From Bernardetia sp. (GTDB lineage: Bacteria; Bacteroidota; Bacteroidia; Cytophagales; Bernardetiaceae), in the NCBI GenBank assembly GCA_020630575.1, contig JAHDBD010000025.1, positions 1 through 64,000 of the forward strand: a DNA stretch of 64,000 bases. The letters run 5' to 3'. The translations under genes were made by a program, and so were the position numbers. The notes beneath the pieces were generated by a model that did not search any database, was not told where the DNA came from, and saw only the letters and a list, made by a program, of their open reading frames with translations. This document shows, piece after piece, positions 27,257 to 36,256 of this stretch; within the stretch, counting starts at the first letter, position 1; every line of letters begins with the position of its first letter.

Positions 27257-27284
27257 TCTGACTTCTAAAATCTAACTTCTAAAT
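27257..27284. repeat. Heptad array, TCTAACT type
   Basis: Four 7-base units in register: TCTGACT, TCTAAAA, TCTAACT, TCTAAAT. The array abuts the stop of the caspase gene at 27285. Confidence 0.55.
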
Positions 27285-29021
27285 TTATTTCCTAACAGCT
27301 CCAATCGGCATATTTGGGTCAAAAAGCCCATACAATTCTGGATTCTGACGGTAGTTTGTATATTGACGAGTTTGTGTTTGGACATAATCAAAAAGTTCTC
27401 TTACCGAAACGATATTATCAGCATTAAAATCAGCCTCGCCTTTTAAGCCACGAATCAAATAATAACTAAAAACACCTTGGCGAATGGTCTTGTTTTCAAG
27501 TGAAGTTTCTTCTGCTTTTGAGGACATCATAAGTGCCGTTCCTCCAGAGGTTTTTGCAAGAGCTTGGTAATATTTGTCCATAGTTGCTTTTACATTTCCA
27601 CGTAAATTTTCACTGCTACTTCCCGAATGACAGGCATCAGCAATAAATAGTTTGTTTTTTGCTTTGCAACTCGTAAAAATATCTTGAACGTCTTTATGCA
27701 AAAGTTTAGTGCTTTCTGTCCCATTGTAATCATAAGGAATAAAACTACCTTCCAAACCGTGTCCAGCATAATAAAAAATTACTAAATCATTTTCAGAAGC
27801 AGCACTAAACTTTTGATTTAAAGAATTAGTAATCTGTGATTTGGTAGCATTTTCATCTACTAAAAGTGTGATTTGATTATCAGAAAGTGCACCACCTTCT
27901 GGGCTTTTCAAAAAGGCATACATTTGATACGCATCATCATCCGAATAACGCAGCGTTGGCATTGCTGTATAACTTGCTACACCTACCACAACTGCCCAAA
28001 CTTTTGGCATTGAAGCGATAGCGTTTTCTGCACGAGTGGGAGTAGTAAAGGTAATATTTGCTTTATCTGAAAAAAAAGTTCCTTGTGCTGTTGTTGCTTC
28101 CAAACGAATTTCATTAGTTCCGTTTTGCAGTGGAATTTTGCGTTTTATAGTAATAGCACACATAGTGCTTGGCGTGACAGTAAGTCCTCTAATTGGGTCT
28201 TGTTCTTTATTATTTACAAAAACTTTTACTTCATTTACCATTAGTTCGGATTCCAGACACACTTCTAAATCAAAAAAAGAATTTGAAACAGTTGCTGTAA
28301 GTGAAGAAGGGTTTTGAAAATGAAATTTTACATTTTTTTGTTCGTTTGCTTTCTTTTCTTCTGCAATAAGTTTGTCAAGAGTTACAATTTTCTTTGCAAT
28401 TTCTACTCGGTTTGGGTGTCCTTGCTCTCTGGCTAACTGTAGATTCTTTAGACTTTCTTCATATTTTTTATTTAAATAATTAATTGTAGCTAGTTCATAA
28501 TTTATTTCTGCCGATTTGCTACTTCCTTCTCCTAAAGCCAATCTAAAATTTTCAACTGTTTTATCAGAATTATTTAATTTTTGATAGGCATATCCTTTAA
28601 ATTCATAAATTTCTGTATTAATTTGAGAATCTTTTTTGGTATTGGATTTTAAGGCTTTATCAAAATAAGTAATAGCTTCTTTGTAAGAATCCATTGAATA
28701 ATAACTTTTGCCTTTCCATAGATTTGCTTCTGCCAATTTGTAATTAAATAAAATTGTTCTGTCCAAATCTGAAATTGCATCTTTATACTTTTCTAAATGC
28801 CATCTAGCTATTCCTCGTTGAAGATAGGCTTCCATATTTCGGCTATTATGTTTTAGAGAAGTTGTATAATCAGTTTCTGCTTGTACGTAATTTTTTTGTA
28901 CCAGTGCTTGATTTCCACTTTTTAGATAATGTGTATCATACTGTGCAAATACCAAGGTTTGACAGCAAAATAAAAGTAAAAAAGTAAGTGTAGTAGTTGA
29001 TATAAAGGAAAAAGTAGGCAT
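27285..29021 (-). CDS. Secreted TPR and caspase-like (peptidase C14) protein
   Basis: A 578-residue exported protein. The signal peptide ends at about residue 27 (LVFAQ). About five TPR repeats (30-205) are followed by a linker, a beta-sandwich segment (about 235-328) and a caspase domain (about 340-575). The catalytic dyad is complete: His421 in FYYAGHG and Cys464 in ADACHSGSS. The domain begins VWAVVVGVASYTAMPTLRYSD, as in C14 metacaspase-like proteases. The signal peptide and TPR array suggest a periplasmic or envelope protease with a protein-binding arm. Bacterial caspases can act in defence or cell death, but this one has no adjacent toxin or CHAT-type partner. It is convergent with the PPC-like lipoprotein. 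Confidence 0.88.
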   Translation of the reverse strand: MPTFSFISTTTLTFLLLFCCQTLVFAQYDTHYLKSGNQALVQKNYVQAETDYTTSLKHNSRNMEAYLQRGIARWHLEKYKDAISDLDRTILFNYKLAEANLWKGKSYYSMDSYKEAITYFDKALKSNTKKDSQINTEIYEFKGYAYQKLNNSDKTVENFRLALGEGSSKSAEINYELATINYLNKKYEESLKNLQLAREQGHPNRVEIAKKIVTLDKLIAEEKKANEQKNVKFHFQNPSSLTATVSNSFFDLEVCLESELMVNEVKVFVNNKEQDPIRGLTVTPSTMCAITIKRKIPLQNGTNEIRLEATTAQGTFFSDKANITFTTPTRAENAIASMPKVWAVVVGVASYTAMPTLRYSDDDAYQMYAFLKSPEGGALSDNQITLLVDENATKSQITNSLNQKFSAASENDLVIFYYAGHGLEGSFIPYDYNGTESTKLLHKDVQDIFTSCKAKNKLFIADACHSGSSSENLRGNVKATMDKYYQALAKTSGGTALMMSSKAEETSLENKTIRQGVFSYYLIRGLKGEADFNADNIVSVRELFDYVQTQTRQYTNYRQNPELYGLFDPNMPIGAVRK

Positions 29022-29210
29022 AGAGGTAAAATTTAATATTTAATTAAGCTGGTATTTATTCAGAATTACTCATTGGTATTCTGTATTTTAACGAATAAAA
29101 TTTGGTATTCGTCTATTAAAAAAGAGTATTCATCTATTCTTGTTTATACGTACGCAAATAGTATGCAAAAAGGTTTAGTAAAACTGATTACTTAAAATTT
29201 GTATTGATTT

Positions 29211-31499
29211 CTAATCAAAGTTTGGATAGATATTCATATCAAAAATCTCTTGTATTTGATTGCGTTGTTTAACAAACATTTTTCCTAATAATGTTTTACC
29301 AAATAAAGTATGTTCTATCAAAGGTTGATAATCTTTCTTCACATCAATATAATAGTTTGATTCTGTGCTAACTGCCTCATCTATCCAAGCTGAATGTAAA
29401 GTAGTATTTGCAATCCACTCTGGATGTGCTAATTTACAAATTGCTCCTTTATTTAGATTTTGGGCATCAAAAATCCAAAGTTGAGTTTGGTAATTACATC
29501 TTTTTATAGCTTCTGATTCTTTATTTTCTGTTGTCTGAGGGACTGTAACTACACAAATAATATAACCTAAAGTATCTTGCTGGTTATCTGTATTTTTATT
29601 TTCTTTGGGAACAAATTGCATAGCACGATAAGATACTCCCTTCTCAAATTGATAATGGTCTTCAAATTTCATAGTTTCAGTATTCATTCTACTAATAACA
29701 AAAGGAATACCTTTTTGAGTATAGTTTCTTATATCCTCAATAGAAATTTCTCGTTGAGGGTATTCTTTGTACATATTGAAAATAAATTCGGTCAATAATT
29801 GCTCATCTAACCCAAATGCCTGCCAATAAATATTTTTGATTTTAGGAATTAATTTTTTTGCATCTACCATATTTGGATATGTAAAAAGAGCGATACCCCA
29901 AGTATGTGCGCCTATATTATCTTCACTATCAATATTGCCTTTTTCTGTAACTACTTTTTGTTCGATGATAGTACCTGTTTTACCATCTATTTTATATTTT
30001 CCTATTCTACTAATATCTAATATTCCAGTAGGAGGAATACCTATGACATTTTTATTTACAGGTTCTTTTGTAAATTCATTTGTATCATAAAAACGAATCC
30101 ATTCTGCCAAACAAGCTGTTGCATTATGAGCAGCATACAAAGTAATTTCATCATTTGGGTTATCATAATCTGTTGTAAAATGGATAGTTTCGTAAGGAAG
30201 TGAAATTGGTAATTTTTTAACTGTTATTTGTTTGTTACTTTCTCTCATATCCGAACGTTTGACAATATAGACTTCTGTCATTGAAAGCATGGGAGCCGTA
30301 AAATTATCTCGTAGAAAGTTATTTATTTTAATATTATGAGGAAAAGGATTACTAAATACAATATCTAATGTCAGTTTGAAACCTGCATCAACTAACACTA
30401 TGTAGTTTTTAGTAGCCGAAATTTGATGCAAACATTGTTTTATAACTAAAGGTTTTTTTGTTGTGGTATCAATCAATTCCCATTTTTTCCATTTTCCATT
30501 TCCATTCCAACTCATCAAATGAACACTTTCTTGTACTTGAAAAGGAGTTTTTATATTATTTTTTACAAATGTGTCTATTCGTTGGTTAAACTTTCTCCAG
30601 TAGAAGGAATTTAATACTATATATTTATCAATTTTATAGAAAAAATTATTGATTTTTTTTGCAAAAAATTTCTTCTGTTCTGTTTTTGAATGAAATCGTT
30701 TTGATTTTTTATACTTTTTCTCCAATTTAATAATATAATTTTCTAATTTTTCTTCTACTTCCTTTGGATTTCTTCTCAGAAGTTCTAATAATTTAATCTG
30801 ACTTGTAATGGTTTTTAAAGACTTAACCATATTTACAGAAATCAATTCTTGTGTTCTAGAATCAAAAAATGGATGTGCTGTACTTTGAACGACTCCAAAA
30901 GGGTAATTCAAAAAAGGAGGGGTAGAAGTAGACCATTCTGAATTTGCACCTATTGGCGTTTTGATTTTTAATGTATCTGTATCAAACTCATAGGGTCTTC
31001 CTGCATCGTAATTAGCTAAAATTCGTGGGTGTTTATCATTTTTAAATTGAAAAGGGGTTACTGTGGTGCAAAGTTCGTTTCTAACTCCTAAAGTAAAAGA
31101 CATGCGAGTAAGTCCAAAATTACGAAAGCCATAACTATCAAACAGAGGATTTTTTTTATTTTCTTTGTCTAAATAATAACGAGTAGCTTCATCAGCATAA
31201 TAACAAGGCGTTTTGAGTAAGCGAGAAGTAAGTTTTATTTTATTTATGTCTTTTTGAGTTTGATTAAAATCTAATTTGTAAATCATTGAATCTCCTCCTA
31301 AAAGTGGACTTCCTAGTTCTTTATTGTGTGTTCCGTCAGGACGATTAGTAGGAAAAGGAATACCATCAGAATTGACAGTTCCAACAGAAGAATTGATATA
31401 AACTACTCCAATCATATCATTAGGAAGTTCTCCTTCGATAGTTTCTAATTCTATATCTATTTCGTTTCTACTGGCTGCTGTAAAAAAGGATGAGTTCAT
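29211..31499 (-). CDS. Carotenoid oxygenase (RPE65/CCD family) with large insertion
   Basis: A 762-residue protein, considerably longer than the usual 450-550 residues. The N-terminus has the family opening, ELPNDMIGVVYINSSVGT..., and the motif GGDSMIYKLDF that aligns with the GDGM...F signature. Candidate iron-ligand histidines lie in VVQSTAHPFFD, LHQISATKNYIVLVD, YAAHNATACLAEWI, and near the C-terminus (TTLHSAWIDE). A Lys-rich, largely helical segment between about residues 215 and 305 has no counterpart in typical enzymes and accounts for part of the extra length. These enzymes cleave carotenoids or related polyenes with O2. A link with pigment metabolism fits the cruF gene in the same window, but they are 17 kb apart. 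Confidence 0.8.
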   Translation of the reverse strand: MNSSFFTAASRNEIDIELETIEGELPNDMIGVVYINSSVGTVNSDGIPFPTNRPDGTHNKELGSPLLGGDSMIYKLDFNQTQKDINKIKLTSRLLKTPCYYADEATRYYLDKENKKNPLFDSYGFRNFGLTRMSFTLGVRNELCTTVTPFQFKNDKHPRILANYDAGRPYEFDTDTLKIKTPIGANSEWSTSTPPFLNYPFGVVQSTAHPFFDSRTQELISVNMVKSLKTITSQIKLLELLRRNPKEVEEKLENYIIKLEKKYKKSKRFHSKTEQKKFFAKKINNFFYKIDKYIVLNSFYWRKFNQRIDTFVKNNIKTPFQVQESVHLMSWNGNGKWKKWELIDTTTKKPLVIKQCLHQISATKNYIVLVDAGFKLTLDIVFSNPFPHNIKINNFLRDNFTAPMLSMTEVYIVKRSDMRESNKQITVKKLPISLPYETIHFTTDYDNPNDEITLYAAHNATACLAEWIRFYDTNEFTKEPVNKNVIGIPPTGILDISRIGKYKIDGKTGTIIEQKVVTEKGNIDSEDNIGAHTWGIALFTYPNMVDAKKLIPKIKNIYWQAFGLDEQLLTEFIFNMYKEYPQREISIEDIRNYTQKGIPFVISRMNTETMKFEDHYQFEKGVSYRAMQFVPKENKNTDNQQDTLGYIICVVTVPQTTENKESEAIKRCNYQTQLWIFDAQNLNKGAICKLAHPEWIANTTLHSAWIDEAVSTESNYYIDVKKDYQPLIEHTLFGKTLLGKMFVKQRNQIQEIFDMNIYPNFD

Positions 31500-31736
31500 A
31501 ATTTAACTATTTTTATTGAAGATATTTTAACACAATATTATTCACTATGAAAAAGAAAAGCAAATATTTTTTATGATAGTAGTAATATTTTCTTTTTTTG
31601 ATAAATTTTGCAATAAAAGAAAAACTATGTTGTGGTTGTTGATTTAAAAAGTATATTTTTTGACTACCATGTTTTTCTAAAAACTTTTGAGTAATTTTAG
31701 GCTGAATCAACTAAACAAACATAAACAAGTAAAAAT

Positions 31737-32987
31737 ATGCTTACAGAAACACAAAACGTATCAGCAGGTCAGCAAAAATTCATAGACTTAGAAGATAATT
31801 ATGGAGCGCACAATTACCATCCACTTCCAGTAGTGTTAGAAAAAGGTGAAGGTGTTCATGTTTGGGATACAGATGGGAAAAAATATTACGATTTTCTTTC
31901 AGCGTATAGTGCTGTAAATCAAGGACATTGTCATCCACATATCATAAAAGCTCTTACTACACAAGCTCAAAAATTGACACTTACTTCTCGTGCATTTTAT
32001 AATAATGTATTGGGAAATTATGAAAAATTTATGACAGAGTTTTTCGGTTATGATAGAGTTTTGCCAATGAATACAGGAGTAGAAGGAGGAGAAACAGCAA
32101 TCAAGCTTTGTCGTAAATGGGCATATAAAGTAAAAGGAATAGAAGAAAATAAAGCAAAGATACTTTTTGCAGAAAATAACTTTTGGGGAAGAACACTTGC
32201 AGCTGTTTCTTCTTCGACAGACCCAAGTGCGTATAGCGATTATGGTCCTTATTTACCTGGTTTTGAAATCGTAAAATACAATGATTTAGCTGCATTGGAA
32301 AAAGCATTGGAAGATCCAAATGTTGCTGGTTTTATGGTTGAGCCAATCCAAGGAGAAGCTGGTGTAGTTGTTCCTGATGAAGGATATTTGAAAAAGGCTT
32401 ATGAATTATGTAAATCTAAAAATGTTCTTTTTATTGCTGATGAAGTGCAGACAGGAATTGCAAGAACTGGAAAGTTAGTATGTTGTGACCATGAAGGTTT
32501 TCAACCTGATATTTTGATTTTGGGTAAAGCTCTTTCGGGTGGCGTTTTTCCTGTTTCGGCAGTTCTTTCTAGTCACGAAATTATGCTTACCATCAAACCA
32601 GGTGAACACGGTTCTACTTTTGGTGGAAATCCATTGGCTTGCGAAGTGGCAATGGCAGCTTTGGAAGTTGTAAAAAATGAAAATCTTTCTGAAAGAGCAG
32701 AAGAATTGGGTAAAGTGTTCCGTCAGAAAATGAGTGAATTGGCTGACAAATCAGACTTAGTAAATCTAGTTCGTGGAAAAGGTCTTTTGAATGCAGTAGT
32801 AATAAATGATTCGCCAGATAGTTCAACAGCTTGGGATTTATGTGTTGCTTTGAAAGAAAATGGATTGCTTGCCAAACCTACACACGGAAATATTATTCGT
32901 TTTGCTCCACCACTCGTAATGACAGAAGAGCAATTACTAGAATGTTGTCAGATTATTGAAGATACAGTTTTGAATTTTAAGAAATAA
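31737..32987 (+). CDS. rocD: Ornithine aminotransferase
   Basis: A 416-residue class III aminotransferase matching ornithine--2-oxoacid transaminase over its full length. It begins with [21 protein letters not shown], the ornithine-specific N-terminus, followed by [18 protein letters not shown]. Glu and Gly cofactor contacts lie in [18 protein letters not shown], the PLP-binding Asp in [14 protein letters not shown], and the Schiff-base Lys in [17 protein letters not shown]. It converts ornithine and 2-oxoglutarate to glutamate semialdehyde and glutamate, joining arginine and proline metabolism. It is a single gene with its own strong terminator. Confidence 0.95.
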   Translation: MLTETQNVSAGQQKFIDLEDNYGAHNYHPLPVVLEKGEGVHVWDTDGKKYYDFLSAYSAVNQGHCHPHIIKALTTQAQKLTLTSRAFYNNVLGNYEKFMTEFFGYDRVLPMNTGVEGGETAIKLCRKWAYKVKGIEENKAKILFAENNFWGRTLAAVSSSTDPSAYSDYGPYLPGFEIVKYNDLAALEKALEDPNVAGFMVEPIQGEAGVVVPDEGYLKKAYELCKSKNVLFIADEVQTGIARTGKLVCCDHEGFQPDILILGKALSGGVFPVSAVLSSHEIMLTIKPGEHGSTFGGNPLACEVAMAALEVVKNENLSERAEELGKVFRQKMSELADKSDLVNLVRGKGLLNAVVINDSPDSSTAWDLCVALKENGLLAKPTHGNIIRFAPPLVMTEEQLLECCQIIEDTVLNFKK

Positions 32988-33011
32988 TTTTTCCAAAATA
33001 GTAATTTAATA

Positions 33012-33050
33012 AAAAAACGAATTTCATTTTTTTGAAATTCGTTTTTTTTT
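33012..33050 (+). terminator. Rho-independent terminator after rocD
   Basis: Arms AAAAAACGAATTTCA and TGAAATTCGTTTTTTT are nearly perfect and are followed by more T. Confidence 0.9.
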
Positions 33051-33088
33051 ATTATGAAGTTGTTTAAGAATGAGATTTGTGGATATAT

Positions 33089-33174
33089 TTGTTGGTGTCG
33101 CTACGCTAAAACACCAACAAAGGCTTTGTTATTTTTCCTTAGAACTGGGTTTGCAAACTCAGTTCTAAGGAAAA
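33089..33174. repeat. Two adjacent palindromes (family A-like and a second type)
   Basis: The first hairpin, 33089-33120, has arms TTGTTGGTGT / ACACCAACAA and the loop CGCTACGCTAAA. Its right half matches 48473-48500 on the other strand. The second, 33132-33174, has long arms around GTTTGCAAAC containing CCTTAGAACT / AGTTCTAAGG. Neither has a clear T run on one side only, so they look more like dispersed elements than like terminators. Confidence 0.65.
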
Positions 33175-33215
33175 ATGAGTATTAAATGAGTATTCTTAAA
33201 CAATTTCTATGACTC

Positions 33216-35915
33216 TTAAACTGTAATTCCAATGATACAAATATCATCAATTTGTTTTTGTTCTGTTCCAATCCAATCCATCAAAGTCATCTTTAATGCT
33301 CTACGTTGGTGTAACATAGATGAAGTAGAAGTTTCATAGAGAAGGCTACGGAAGCGTTTTGACATAAATTTACGTCCCTCTTCTCCTCCAAATTGGTCTT
33401 GATAGCCATCAGAATACAAATAGAATGTTTCTACTTCCTCTAAATCAACGATATGATTTGTGTATTTTTTATCTTGTACCTTTTTATTTCTTCCTCCTAT
33501 CGAAACTGTATCTCCTTTAATGACTGTCATATTTGTTTCTTCTCCTCCTCGTTGTCTTTTCTTGTGCATATAGACGAGAGGGTTTTTTGCACCTGCAAAC
33601 TCTAAAATTTTTCTCTCGCTATCTATAACAGCAATAGAAATATCCATTCCATCTTTATTTCCTGTTGTTTTTTGCTTTAAAATATCTATGATTTCTCGTT
33701 GTAATGTATCTAAAATCTCACTTGGTTTAGTTATTTTATGGTGTTTTACAATTTCATTGAGAAGTGTAATTCCTAATAAAGACATAAATGCACCTGGAAC
33801 TCCATGTCCTGTACAGTCAGCTACAATAATAACCTTTCGATTATCTACTTCTGCATACCAAAAGAAATCTCCTGAGACAATATCTTTTGGAGTAAAAAAG
33901 ACAAACGAATCTTTAAAAATAGATTTCATTTCTCTAGTGCTTCCTAATAGTGCAAACTGAATTCGCTGTGCATAATTTACACTGGATACAAAATTATCAT
34001 TTTGTTGTTTTATCAGTCTTGATTTTTGTTCAATATTAAGCCTAAAGATTTCAGATTTAGTAATGTCTTGTAATGTACCTCGTTTTCCTATCAAGATGTC
34101 ATTTTCATCAAATGAAGGATAGGCTTTTTCTTTTATGTAAAGTGTCGCTCTTTTAGGAACATGTATTCTATATACTTCGCTAAACTTTCCTTTATTTGCG
34201 ATAGCTTCTTTCCATTTTTTTATGACTCTTTTTAAATCTTTGGGTTCTATCCAACTTCTAAACTCTTCCAAGGAATTAGGGAAATCTTTTTTATCAACTT
34301 GAAAAATACCTTCAAAACTTGCAGACCATTCTATTTCCTCAGATTCAATATTCATATCATAACTCACTATTTTTGCTAAAAGTTGAGATTCTTCTAGTCG
34401 TTCTTTGTTCTTTTCTACATTATCAAAAAGAATTTTTACTTTTTCATTTTGTACAATTTCTTGTGTAACATCTTGAGCTGTTCCTATCAGTAAATAAGGT
34501 TCTCCTTCATTATTGTAGTTAATCAAAGAAAAAGCACGGTAATGCTTCCAATCTTCTTTTTCAGATAAATGAGTTGGTCTTGCTCTATAATGCGTCAAGA
34601 GTTCTTTTTGGTTTCTTGTTGCAGCTTCTGCAAGAGCTAGTTGATTACTTTTGTAATCTTCAGGATGGACAATTTCTCTGAAAGTAGCTGAATTAAATTT
34701 CTGACCTTTTTCTAATCTATAAATAGATGGCAAATTATCTGAATGAGTAATGAGTTCTGTTTCTAAATCCCAAACAAAACTGCCCATTTTTGCCATTTTT
34801 TCAGCACGATTGAGCAAATCTTGTTTTTGTTCGATTTCGTCTTGAGCAGATAATAAATTATCGTTAATCGAACGCAATTCCTCTGCATTCATTCTTAACT
34901 CTTCTTGTGATGCTTCTAATCTTTCATTTTTTAATATTGATTTTGCATTGGCTTCTTCTACATCAAAAAAAGCTTGTTTTACTCTTTCTATCATTGGTTT
35001 TAAACCAAATACTGATAAAGCGATTACAAAAATCATGATAACTACCACAACTACAAACTGTACAATTTTCAAATTTGTAACCTTATCTTTTGCCTCTTGC
35101 TCATAATTATTAATAATAGATTGCATACGAGAAGAAAATTCTTCTTGATTTTTTTCTAATGTTCTTACTGTTTTGGCTTCGTGATTCTGAAGGCTTAAAG
35201 AATCTACATTTTCGATAGCAAAAATAGGATTTAAAAGCTCATCAATTCCTATAACTATATTTTCATAACTACTTGCCAAGGTATCAAAGGCATCATCAAT
35301 AGATTGAGAGTTTTGATGTTCTTTGCTAATTCCTAATGTAAAAGATTTTTGAGTGAGATTTTCATGTCCTTCTTTGAAATTTTTTAAGGCAATAAGTAAA
35401 GAATCTATGTGCCTTATTTTTTCCTTTTCTAGTGTAACAGGTATTCTACTTGAATGATACAGAATTTTCTGACTAAGTGTAGACTGATTGCTTCCTATTT
35501 TAATTAAATGTATATCATCTTGTTCTTTATAGGAAAAATCTTGAAGCAACAAAAAACCTGCAACTAATATCAATCCAATCAGGATAGGAAAGAAGGTGTT
35601 TGCAAGGCGCATTCGCTGTATAATTGCCTTATTTTTTGCATTATATTTTTCAATATTACTATGACGTAATTCACTATTTTCTTTTAGTCTATCTATATAA
35701 AAACCAATCGTCCCAAAAGCACCTCCCAAAACAAAAGGAGCAGAATCGATTACAAAATGGATAGGATTAATACGGTGAATCTGAACAACTGTTTCTAAAC
35801 TTAATGACATTTCATGAAAAAATAATCCATCAAGAATCCAAGAAAAGAAAGGAAAAAGAAGTCCAAATAAAAATCCTCCTAAAGTATAGCGTTGTGTGTT
35901 TGAAATAGGAGTCAT
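33216..35915 (-). CDS. PilJ-like / PAS / SpoIIE-type PP2C phosphatase (paralogue 1)
   Basis: An 899-residue membrane sensor phosphatase. Two N-terminal membrane helices (about 11-32 and 50-75), a third at about 106-125, and a long helical sensor region precede a fourth helix (about 288-312). The sensor begins IKIGSNQSTLSQKILYHSS, like the N-terminal nitrate/PilJ-type input domain. A coiled coil and two PAS domains follow (about 370-490 and 510-625, each ending in a GT..DIT/DVT motif). The C-terminal PP2C domain (about 680-899) retains SGDFFWY, VADCTGHGVPGAFMSLLG, DGMDISIAV, YLYSDGYQDQFGG and DDICIIG. It should dephosphorylate a Ser/Thr phosphoprotein. A close paralogue lies immediately upstream, so the pair is a tandem duplication. 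Confidence 0.92.
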   Translation of the reverse strand: MTPISNTQRYTLGGFLFGLLFPFFSWILDGLFFHEMSLSLETVVQIHRINPIHFVIDSAPFVLGGAFGTIGFYIDRLKENSELRHSNIEKYNAKNKAIIQRMRLANTFFPILIGLILVAGFLLLQDFSYKEQDDIHLIKIGSNQSTLSQKILYHSSRIPVTLEKEKIRHIDSLLIALKNFKEGHENLTQKSFTLGISKEHQNSQSIDDAFDTLASSYENIVIGIDELLNPIFAIENVDSLSLQNHEAKTVRTLEKNQEEFSSRMQSIINNYEQEAKDKVTNLKIVQFVVVVVIMIFVIALSVFGLKPMIERVKQAFFDVEEANAKSILKNERLEASQEELRMNAEELRSINDNLLSAQDEIEQKQDLLNRAEKMAKMGSFVWDLETELITHSDNLPSIYRLEKGQKFNSATFREIVHPEDYKSNQLALAEAATRNQKELLTHYRARPTHLSEKEDWKHYRAFSLINYNNEGEPYLLIGTAQDVTQEIVQNEKVKILFDNVEKNKERLEESQLLAKIVSYDMNIESEEIEWSASFEGIFQVDKKDFPNSLEEFRSWIEPKDLKRVIKKWKEAIANKGKFSEVYRIHVPKRATLYIKEKAYPSFDENDILIGKRGTLQDITKSEIFRLNIEQKSRLIKQQNDNFVSSVNYAQRIQFALLGSTREMKSIFKDSFVFFTPKDIVSGDFFWYAEVDNRKVIIVADCTGHGVPGAFMSLLGITLLNEIVKHHKITKPSEILDTLQREIIDILKQKTTGNKDGMDISIAVIDSERKILEFAGAKNPLVYMHKKRQRGGEETNMTVIKGDTVSIGGRNKKVQDKKYTNHIVDLEEVETFYLYSDGYQDQFGGEEGRKFMSKRFRSLLYETSTSSMLHQRRALKMTLMDWIGTEQKQIDDICIIGITV

Positions 35916-36162
35916 ACAAAGATTAAAAAAATAAACACTTAGAGCATTACTAACCCATAAAATAGAGTTATGTTTTAAATTACAAATCTAATTAATTTTT
36001 ATGAATTTATATTACTTGATACATATTTGTTTTCTAAGATTGAATTTGTTTAATAAATAGCTGTTTTACATAGAGTTGAGTTTCCAAGACTACTAGTTAG
36101 AATCAGTTTTAGTGTTAAACTTATGAGTACATCACATTGGATAAAATGTTTTTTTCTCTGCT

Positions 36163-36234
36163 CTGTCAGACATCTTTGAGGTGTCAAGACAGTTAGATAT
36201 ATGAATTGTCTGACACTTTAAAAGTGTGCTGACA
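36163..36234. repeat. Dispersed palindromes, family D and a companion hairpin
   Basis: Within the 341-base spacer between the two phosphatase genes, 36163-36192 (CTGTC..GACATC..TTTGAG..GTGTC..GACAG) closely matches 48533-48562. A second hairpin at 36207-36234 has arms TGTCTGACACTTT / AAAGTGTGCTGACA. The rest of the spacer holds no gene or clear promoter. Confidence 0.65.
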
Positions 36235-36256
36235 GATTCATGTCCAGCACTCTATG

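Noticed and set aside
31513-31710. A 65-codon frame upstream of rocD
   Set aside because: Low-complexity, rich in Tyr and Lys and without a recognisable fold; it lies in an AT-rich spacer and looks like chance.
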